Under the pieces are notes generated by a model, which saw nothing but the letters and a program-made list of their open reading frames with translations, was not told where the DNA came from and did no database searches. From an uncultured Mitsuokella sp. (GTDB lineage: Bacteria > Bacillota > Negativicutes > Selenomonadales > Selenomonadaceae), in NCBI GenBank assembly GCA_900770895.1, contig CAAGMF010000135.1, positions 1 to 7,187 on the forward strand: a stretch of DNA of 7,187 nucleotides, given 5' to 3'. The translations under genes were made by a program, and so were the position numbers. This document shows positions 1 to 4,238 of the stretch, piece after piece; positions within the stretch are counted from its first letter, which is position 1, and each line of letters begins with the position of its first letter.

Positions 1-279
1 ATGATCAAGACAGAGGAAACGGTCGATGAGGCGGCGCTCGACCGGCGAGAGAACAATGCCGCCGGGCTGGTGCGGAATCCCGAGCAGCTCGTCAGCTGAT
101 ATGCCGAAGTAAAGAGCGATATCACGGACCTCGCGGTCGCGTGCCGCACGCGTGCCTTTCTCGATGCGGTTCAGCACGCTTTGATTCAGGTTCACTGCCG
201 CAGCCAGCTCGCCCTGCTGTATATCACGATCAACGCGCAGATCGTATATACGCTGCCCAATCATTGTTCTCTCATCCAA
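1..279 (-). CDS. XRE/Cro-CI family helix-turn-helix regulator, C-terminus off window
   Basis: Predicted DNA-binding transcriptional regulator; 93 codons are visible and the frame is still open at the left edge. Residues of about 7-65 form a Cro/CI-type five-helix domain: GQRIYDLRVDRD, then the turn IQQGELAAAVNLNQSVLNRIEKG (helices 2 and 3, with the typical Q..LA..... ..S.I..IE.G pattern), then ALYFGISADELLG. After it comes a short tail beginning LSPVERRLIDRF. I chose the TTG at 279-277 because a perfect AGGAGG (288-293) sits 8 nt upstream. The in-frame ATG at 264-262 would be 23 nt from that site. It is transcribed away from the flagellin gene. Its predicted leader of about 140 nt is long and contains sequences complementary to the small RNA at 3984-4101. 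The target and effector are unknown; such proteins are often small repressors. Confidence 0.85.
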   Translation of the reverse strand, partial: MDERTMIGQRIYDLRVDRDIQQGELAAAVNLNQSVLNRIEKGTRAARDREVRDIALYFGISADELLGIPHQPGGIVLSPVERRLIDRFLCLDH

Positions 280-287
280 TGTATTGT

Positions 288-293
288 CCTCCT
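288..293 (-). promoter_or_regulatory. Ribosome binding site deciding the TTG start
   Basis: On the minus strand this reads AGGAGG, with 8 nt between it and the TTG at 279-277. This spacing fits the TTG and not the downstream ATG. The sequence CTGGCAATG (309-301), complementary to a stretch of the small RNA at 4063-4071, ends 7 nt upstream of this site. Confidence 0.75.
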
Positions 294-345
294 CATATAT
301 CATTGCCAGTCATATGGGGTTGAGGAGTGCGCACGTGAGGAAACA

Positions 346-406
346 TCCTGTTCAGCGTCCGCATCCTCGTGCCCCGATAGTCGCTACCATGAGCCATTGC
401 CAGGCC
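346..406. repeat. Diverged repeat of the 4010-4074 small-RNA sequence
   Basis: On the plus strand this stretch holds TCCTGTTCA (346-354), CTACCAT (384-390) and CCATTGCCAGGCC (394-406). The small RNA at 3984-4101 has the same blocks in the same order: TCCTGTTCA (4010-4018), then CTACCATTGCCAGGCC (4059-4074). The spacing is similar (48 versus 52 nt from block to block). The left copy has a 7-nt insertion splitting CTACCAT from TGCCAGGCC. No good terminator hairpin or promoter is visible for a plus-strand RNA here. It is either a decayed paralogue or, read on the minus strand, a pairing site inside the leader of the helix-turn-helix gene. Confidence 0.5.
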
Positions 407-425
407 ACGTCAGCGCGTTTTCTAT

Positions 426-454
426 ATTATAAAACACAAACATGCTTAATTTGC
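426..454 (-). promoter_or_regulatory. Putative promoter of the helix-turn-helix gene
   Basis: The minus strand has a perfect -10 box, TATAAT (431-426). At 17 nt spacing the -35 position reads GCAAAT, a poor match to TTGACA, so activator help or a weak promoter is possible. Start of transcription would be near 419, giving a leader of about 140 nt. The tandem repeats at 444-470 overlie the -35 region. Confidence 0.4.
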
Positions 455-470
455 TTAATTTGCTAAAACG
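444..470. repeat. Tandem 9-bp repeats over the putative -35 region
   Basis: GCTTAATTT occurs twice head to tail (444-452, 453-461), followed by a looser third unit GCTAAAACG (462-470). Tandem short repeats at this position relative to a regulator's own promoter are typical of operator arrays, but AT-rich slippage is an equally simple origin. Confidence 0.5.
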
Positions 471-545
471 AAAAAATATTAGGGCATCTAAAGAAAGAAA
501 AGCTGTATATAGCAAAAAACAATTTCTAAAATGTAAATTTACTGC

Positions 546-573
546 TTAAGTTTTGCCAAAATAGAAACGATAT
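546..573 (+). promoter_or_regulatory. Sigma-28 (SigD/FliA)-like flagellin promoter
   Basis: TTAAGTTT (546-553), 12 nt, then AACGATAT (566-573). This compares with the flagellar sigma consensus TAAAGTTT / GCCGATAT: seven of eight and six of eight bases match, including the CGATAT core. Spacing between TTAA and the -10 element is 16 nt, within the known range for SigD. It lies upstream of a flagellin gene, which is the expected client of this sigma factor. Transcription would begin near 580, leaving a leader of about 120 nt. Confidence 0.6.
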
Positions 574-586
574 AGGTAGTGTAAGG

Positions 587-695
587 CAAAGGAACCGGTC
601 CGGCGGCAGGCATGCAGCTGCTCGTCCGGTCCTGCGGCCTCAAAGACAGGCGGCCACGGAAGGCCGCCAGGCAATAGCTATTTATTAGGGAGGAA
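587..695 (+). promoter_or_regulatory. Structured flagellin leader with CsrA-like GGA motifs
   Basis: The leader is GC-rich between an AT-rich promoter and the start codon. Hairpin one pairs 602-610 with 631-639 (eight of nine pairs). Hairpin two is a perfect 7-bp stem, GGCGGCC (649-655) with GGCCGCC (662-668), presenting ACGGAA in its loop, a match to the CsrA core ANGGA. A second ANGGA (AGGGA, 687-691) lies inside the ribosome site AGGGAGGAA (687-695), and a third (AAGGA) is at 589-593. In Bacillus subtilis CsrA binds two such sites, one in a hairpin and one over the ribosome site, and represses hag translation. By analogy the same is inferred here. A near-exact direct repeat (12 of 13 bases) is also present at 595-607 and 626-638. 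Confidence 0.45.
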
Positions 696-702
696 TTTTA
701 TC

Positions 703-2046
703 ATGGCTATGGTTGTAAAGAACAACATGTCGGCAATCTCGACACTGAACACTCTGAACAAAAACTCGTCCGCACTCTCGAAGAGCCTCGCGAAGGTCTC
801 CTCGGGCATGAAGATCAACTCGGCAGCTGACGATGCCTCGGGCTATGCCATCTCCGAGCGTATGCGCGTCCAGATCCGCGGTCTCGACCAGGCGAACCAG
901 AACACGCAGAACGGCTCGAGCATGATGAAGGTCGCTGAGGGCGCTGTGTCCTCGACGGTCGATATCCTGAAGACCCTGAAGGAGAAAGCCATCAACGCAG
1001 CCAACGATACGAACACGGACAGCGATCGTCAGACAATCCAGAAGGAGCTCAACCAGAGCATCGACCAGATCGATGACAATGCGAACGTGACGTACAACGG
1101 CAAGTACCTCGTCGACGGCTCGAAGAACACGATCGGCGACGCTACGTACACGTCACTCTCGAACCAGAAACTTGCAAGCAACACGACGGGAGCGACGAAG
1201 CTCACCGACCTCGCACGCCGCACGGGCGACTCTCTCGAGATTGCCTCGACGGATAAGGTGACGGTCTCCTACGTCCAGGGCGGCAAGACCTACACGACGA
1301 CATTCCAGGCCAGCGACAAGACCCTGAACGATGTCTTCCAGGCAGCTGAGGACATCGACTCGACGGGCAAGATATTCGCGGATGCCTCGAATGCAGCATA
1401 TCTGGCAGCTTCGACAGGCAAGGCCATCGACAGCAGCGATGTCACCTCGGCAGTCGCTTCGAATGTCACTAAGGTATCTACAGCAGATTCCACGTATACG
1501 AGCAGCATGAATGCAGCGGCATCCACGCTGGCGACGAAAGTCAAGGCGTTCAATACCAACGCTACGGATGCTTCTAAAGGTGCGAATGTGAAGTTTGATA
1601 CTGCTCTTGAGACGTTTGATACGTCCAAGCAGAGTGCGGCAGATTATATCGCATCTGTCAAAGGCGCCAGCAACTATGCAGGTGCTGTGGCTGTGCAGGC
1701 AACGAATACCGAAAAAATCAGCGAGGATGTCAGCACGGCAGATTCAGGATGCGCGCTATACGGAGGCGGCGCTCTACCGACTGGTTGCACCGCAGGTGCT
1801 GCCTGCCGAGGTGAAGCGGCTCATCTATCTCGACGCGGATACCATCATTCATCTCGATATCCAGAAGCTCTGGAAAGAGCACATCGGCGCATCCGGCATG
1901 GCGGCGGTGCGCGAGCGGACGCTGCTCACGCACTATCATGCGAAAGGCTCGAAGGAATCCAAGGAGGAGGTCTACAACCGCATGACGGAGGCGGGCGTGT
2001 CGCTCGCGAATTGCTTCAATTCCGGCGTGCTGCTCATGGACCTTGA
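703..2046 (+). CDS. fliC: Flagellin, 3'-truncated; out-of-frame tail after about residue 348
   Basis: Structural subunit of the flagellar filament, exported by the flagellar type III apparatus and polymerised outside the cell. Residues 1-140 are the conserved N-terminal D0/D1 helices (LNKNSSALSKSLAKVSSGMKI, AADDASGYAISERM, GLDQANQNTQNGSSMMKVAEGA). Residues 141-340 are a low-complexity Ala/Ser/Thr-rich variable region, with a flagellin-IN-like stretch near 180-215 (TVSYVQGGKTYTTTFQASDKT). The ATG at 703 has the ribosome site AGGGAGGAA 7 nt upstream. The conserved C-terminal D1/D0 domain (normally about 100 residues with a QNRL motif) is absent. From residue 349 on, the frame reads the glycosyltransferase gene one base out of register, giving a Cys/Arg/His-rich nonsense tail to TGA 2044-2046. 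Such a protein could not polymerise. Whether the break is real or an assembly join cannot be told from the sequence. Confidence 0.85.
   Translation: MAMVVKNNMSAISTLNTLNKNSSALSKSLAKVSSGMKINSAADDASGYAISERMRVQIRGLDQANQNTQNGSSMMKVAEGAVSSTVDILKTLKEKAINAANDTNTDSDRQTIQKELNQSIDQIDDNANVTYNGKYLVDGSKNTIGDATYTSLSNQKLASNTTGATKLTDLARRTGDSLEIASTDKVTVSYVQGGKTYTTTFQASDKTLNDVFQAAEDIDSTGKIFADASNAAYLAASTGKAIDSSDVTSAVASNVTKVSTADSTYTSSMNAAASTLATKVKAFNTNATDASKGANVKFDTALETFDTSKQSAADYIASVKGASNYAGAVAVQATNTEKISEDVSTADSGCALYGGGALPTGCTAGAACRGEAAHLSRRGYHHSSRYPEALERAHRRIRHGGGARADAAHALSCERLEGIQGGGLQPHDGGGRVARELLQFRRAAHGP
1741..1747. other. Flagellin/glycosyltransferase breakpoint
   Basis: Flagellin-like residues (ISEDVSTADS) end at 1746 in frame 1. 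Glycosyltransferase-like residues (IQDARYTEAALYRL) begin at 1742 in frame 2. The few shared bases around GATTC could be microhomology at the joint. The exact joint may lie some bases to either side. Confidence 0.7.
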
Positions 2047-2827
2047 CCGCCTGCGCGAGCGCGGTGATATCCTGCTACCGGGACTGCGCTTTCTTGCGCA
2101 GTATCCGGGAGAGAGCAAGTTCTTCGATCAGGACATCCTGAATTACTATTTCGCGAAGGACCTCACGCCGCTGCCGTGGAACTACAACATCCTGCTGCAC
2201 TGGGACAAGCAGTTCGGGACGCCGGAGGTCACGGAGGGCATCTATCACTTCATGGGGCACTCGCTTGAGATGAAGGAAAGCGACCCGCGCGATACGCTCT
2301 TTTTCGATGCGTTCATCCGGACGCCGTGGTTCGACGGCAGCTTCCTCGAGCATTTCGGTACGACGATGGAGCAGGTCTACGAGCTCATGGTCGTGCCATG
2401 GATGGAGCAGGCGCGGAAACTGTTCATGGTGACCCTTATGCGCCATCCGGTCCTCACCGTGACGGAGGAGCTCCTGCCGAAGCTTCTGCGGCTCTATCGC
2501 AATCCTGAGGCAATCCATCTGCCCGAGGAGAAGAAGGACGAGGAGGAGAAGCTCTCTCCTGAGGAGGCGGCGGAGTTCTTCCGAAAGGAGGGGATCCCGT
2601 TCGTTTGCATCGGCTCGGAGAAGAAAGGGCTCACGCTGAACCTCCCATACGATGTGGACGCCTGCTGCTATCTGCTCTTTGCTGAGGATTACAAGAAAGT
2701 CGAGGGGGCGTTTCTCATGGCGGGCCTAAAGCGGGAGGAGCAGTTCCTCAACGCGAATTTTCTGCTGAACGGCAAGAACTGGCTGCGCCACGTCATCCAG
2801 CCGCAGCGCTTCATCGAGGCACTCTGA
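1742..2827 (+). pseudogene. Family 8 (GT8) glycosyltransferase, 5'-truncated
   Basis: A retaining nucleotide-sugar transferase of the GT8 type, which adds hexoses to lipopolysaccharide or protein acceptors using Mn2+. The remaining 361 codons show the RYTEAALYRL helix, the DxD metal site YLDADTI (DAD at 1832-1840), NSGVLLMDL (about 2018), FDQDILN (about 2123) and a degenerate HFMGH..... K metal/UDP motif (about 2246). A long C-terminal extension of about 190 residues follows. It includes an acidic/basic stretch (EEKKDEEEKLSPEEAAEFF) and an aromatic-rich end. The first 70-90 residues, holding the N-terminal nucleotide-binding strands, are missing. The frame is open upstream only because it shadows the flagellin. 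An ATG at 1727 has no properly spaced ribosome site. Genes of this kind next to flagellin may glycosylate it, but that role is inferred from position only. Confidence 0.8.
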
Positions 2828-2867
2828 TCTGTACGGGGAGATGCCAGCTGGAATATAACTGCATAGT

Positions 2868-2909
2868 AAATATAGCCATGAGCAGGATGATATGCTCATG
2901 GCTATATTT
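2868..2909. terminator. Perfect 17-bp hairpin, possible bidirectional terminator
   Basis: Arms 2868-2884 and 2893-2909 are exact inverted copies (core ATAGCCATGAGCA) around an 8-nt loop. It lies 40 nt past the glycosyltransferase stop and between convergent genes. A short A-rich/T-rich pair at the arm ends gives a weak T-tract in both directions, so it could stop transcription from both sides. The stem is AU-rich at the base and lacks a long T-run, so termination is likely but not certain. Confidence 0.5.
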
Positions 2910-2927
2910 GTTCATGGTTATGCGGTT

Positions 2928-2956
2928 GGCCTGATGCTGAGAGCATCGCCATTTTT
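2928..2956 (+). terminator. Second rightward terminator-like hairpin
   Basis: GGC (2928-2930) and GATGCT (2933-2938) pair with AGCATC (2942-2947) and GCC (2948-2950), with a CT bulge and a 3-nt loop. ATTTTT follows at once. It would act as a back-up terminator for the rightward transcript. Confidence 0.4.
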
Positions 2957-2986
2957 CCAGTTCATCATACAGGTGAGGGGGATGAT

Positions 2987-3826
2987 TCAGTCTGTGATAG
3001 GGATTTTGTTGGCGACGGCTATTTCGTGAATCTTATCTACCGGCCATTGCATGATTTGGGCAATATCACGCATAGGCATATGGCTCTGAAGCATTTTCAG
3101 TATGGCATTAGTTTCGCCTTCGCGTATACCTTCGCGCCGTCCTTCACGTCTGCCTTCATTTCGTTCTTCGGTCATTCTTGCCACGAAAGTCATATAACTC
3201 ATCCTTTCTTGTTCAATTTTTTTCACCTGCTCGATTTCTTGCTCCATCTCCTGCACGAGATCATCGTCGGACAAGATACCTTCGACATAGTCTAGGAAGG
3301 CCTTGACTTTGTTGTCAACATCATTCATCGTGCCCTTGGAGTTCAAGAATATCTTCGTCGCCCCATCGCCGAGTTCGAGGTCTTTATCTTCTTGACAGTA
3401 GTTGCGGAATGTATATATGTGGCGACCGAGTCCGAAGGGGTCGAAGGGGCAAATGAAGATGATGATAACTTTGTTCAGTTCGTCATAGCTGTAGCCAGCG
3501 AGCAGTAGATCCGTATCGATGGTTGACTGATAATAGCGCGCGCGTTTTTGCAAGGCTGAGCCTTGGAGTTGGCGCACCTGCATTTCTACATTGTAGACAG
3601 TGTGCTGGTCATCTTCGACATACACATCAAGGCGGATGCCTTTGCTATCAGGCGTGGCCGTCATACTTTTTTCTGTTTCTAGATATGTTATGTCGAATAT
3701 TTTGACCTTAAGTATGCGCTCGAGCATTTTCTTGCAGATTCGTTTGCGTCGCATGACTAGCTTGAACATATAGTCATCACTGATTGTTAGGTCTTCCCAG
3801 TTCTTATAGGGGCTTGTAGTAGCCAC
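2987..3826 (-). CDS. Rpn-family / PD-(D/E)XK nuclease-like 'transposase' protein
   Basis: A 279-residue protein of the recombination-promoting nuclease/PD-(D/E)XK transposase-like group, which is common in many copies in Firmicutes genomes. Members cut DNA and promote RecA-independent recombination in E. coli; the role here is unknown. Visible features: N-terminal LTISDDYMFKLVM (residues 13-25), the catalytic-core strand RLDVYVED (D67), then VYNVEMQ (E81, Q83), where the usual E-x-K is E-x-Q as in many Rpn proteins, then QKRARYYQS (93-101). A charged, probably coiled-coil segment (188-222) leads to EGRREGRREGIREGE (224-238) and a small helical end (241-270). Start: GTG 3826-3824, with GGAGG 7 nt upstream (3834-3838); a nearby ATG at 3831 is in another frame. 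No inverted terminal repeats or target duplications were seen, so it is not evidently inside an IS. It has its own promoter. Confidence 0.85.
   Translation of the reverse strand: MATTSPYKNWEDLTISDDYMFKLVMRRKRICKKMLERILKVKIFDITYLETEKSMTATPDSKGIRLDVYVEDDQHTVYNVEMQVRQLQGSALQKRARYYQSTIDTDLLLAGYSYDELNKVIIIFICPFDPFGLGRHIYTFRNYCQEDKDLELGDGATKIFLNSKGTMNDVDNKVKAFLDYVEGILSDDDLVQEMEQEIEQVKKIEQERMSYMTFVARMTEERNEGRREGRREGIREGETNAILKMLQSHMPMRDIAQIMQWPVDKIHEIAVANKIPITD
3113..3157 (-). repeat. Short in-gene tandem repeat encoding EGRREGRREGIREGE
   Basis: Near-repeats of about 12 bp encode EGRR/EGIR units (residues 224-238) of the Rpn-like protein. This REGxREG type of segment is usual in the family before the C-terminal helices and may vary in copy number. 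Confidence 0.6.
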
Positions 3827-3833
3827 GCCATCA

Positions 3834-3838
3834 CCTCC
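3834..3838 (-). promoter_or_regulatory. Ribosome binding site deciding the GTG start
   Basis: GGAGG (in GGAGGTGA, 3838-3831) is 7 nt from the GTG at 3826. The ATG at 3831-3829 overlaps the site region and leads to a short frame that ends quickly. Confidence 0.7.
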
Positions 3839-3857
3839 AAGCTAATAATCTAACAAT

Positions 3858-3887
3858 ATTATACCATTGTTTATCTGCAGCTGTCGA
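3858..3887 (-). promoter_or_regulatory. Promoter of the Rpn-like gene
   Basis: Minus strand: -35 TCGACA (3887-3882), 18-nt spacer, -10 TATAAT (3863-3858) preceded by TGG, an extended -10. Transcription would start near 3851, giving a short leader of about 25 nt. Confidence 0.6.
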
Positions 3888-3947
3888 TGAAATTTATCTA
3901 ATAGAGTATTAGGTATTGTCATATTTTGCTTAAATAGAAAATTTAGA

Positions 3948-3976
3948 TTTACATTGCTAAAACAGAAATATATAAT
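3948..3976 (+). promoter_or_regulatory. Strong sigma-70/A promoter of the small RNA
   Basis: TTTACA (3948-3953), exactly 17 nt, then TATAAT (3971-3976): one mismatch from the full consensus with ideal spacing, in AT-rich sequence. The expected start, 3983-3984, is exactly the first base of the 5' hairpin of the downstream RNA. It is divergent from the promoter of the Rpn-like gene. Confidence 0.75.
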
Positions 3977-3983
3977 AATAGCT

Positions 3984-4101
3984 GAAAGGGCCTACCATCC
4001 CTTTCAAGTTCCTGTTCAACAGTAGCGGGTTGCTAGCCCTGCTGAGACCTGTTAGGAACTACCATTGCCAGGCCCCGCTTTTTGCCGAGCGGGGCTTTTT
4101 T
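3984..4101 (+). ncRNA. Putative trans-acting small RNA, about 118 nt
   Basis: An RNA gene with a near-consensus promoter and its own terminator but no protein gene on its strand. Predicted fold: a 5' hairpin, GAAAGGG (3984-3990) with CCCTTTC (3999-4005), loop CCTACCAT. A long second hairpin has the outer stem AGTTCCT (4007-4013)/AGGAACT (4054-4060), the middle stem 4018-4022/4049-4053 and an inner stem 4023-4029/4037-4044 with a bulged T. A single-stranded linker, ACCATTGCCAG (4061-4071), then leads to the terminator hairpin. CTACCAT appears in both the first loop and the linker (4059-4065). Such repeated C-containing unpaired motifs are typical seeds of mRNA-pairing small RNAs. I do not recognise an Rfam family: it lacks the conserved cores of SRP RNA, tmRNA, c-di-GMP and preQ1 riboswitches. 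It cannot be a riboswitch for the next gene, because that gene lies on the other strand. The best visible target is the leader of the regulator at 1-279. Confidence 0.7.
4072..4101 (+). terminator. Intrinsic terminator of the small RNA
   Basis: GCCCCGCT (4072-4079) pairs perfectly with AGCGGGGC (4088-4095) around an 8-nt loop, followed by six Ts (4096-4101). There is no T-run on the other strand, so it acts rightward only. The 4102-4185 stretch beyond it shows no gene or clear structure. Confidence 0.85.
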
Positions 4102-4185
4102 ATTGTCAGAGGGAGACCATCTCTTGAATCAGGGACATGCATAGCAGCTCGCCACCTCATCCACCCCCATAGGGGAAGGATTATC

Positions 4186-4217
4186 AAAAAGGACTGCCGC
4201 GTTCGCGACAGTCCTTT
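4186..4217 (-). terminator. Intrinsic terminator of the glutamate synthase operon
   Basis: AAAGGACTG and CAGTCCTTT (4209-4217 with 4188-4196) form a 9-bp stem extended by a CG-rich upper part after one mismatch. On the minus strand it is followed by TTTTT (4190-4186). It lies 21 nt after the stop codon of the fused synthase gene. Confidence 0.85.
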
Positions 4218-4238
4218 GGTGGTTATGCTGAGTGGTAC

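Noticed and set aside
141..466. Rightward short open frames upstream of flagellin
   Set aside because: They overlap the helix-turn-helix gene or its leader, lack ribosome sites and have no recognisable sequence.
614..621. GCAGCTGC palindrome in the flagellin leader as an operator
   Set aside because: It is only 8 bp, falls in the loop of a predicted hairpin and has no second site.
1711..1727. Programmed +1 frameshift at the A6 run making a flagellin-GT8 fusion protein
   Set aside because: One skipped base would join the frames, but flagellin-like residues continue past the A-run to 1746, and both partners lack essential ends. A physical joint explains it better.
1727..1729. ATG as a native start of the glycosyltransferase
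   Set aside because: The bases just upstream belong to flagellin, GCGAGG abuts the ATG with no spacing, and the N-terminal nucleotide-binding part of the fold would still be missing.
2987..3826. Complete insertion sequence around the Rpn-like gene
   Set aside because: No matching terminal inverted repeats or target-site duplication were found on the flanks; the 2868-2909 palindrome has no partner upstream of the gene.
3984..4101. Riboswitch or T-box leader
   Set aside because: The RNA ends at a terminator and the next gene is on the opposite strand; no conserved riboswitch or T-box core is visible.
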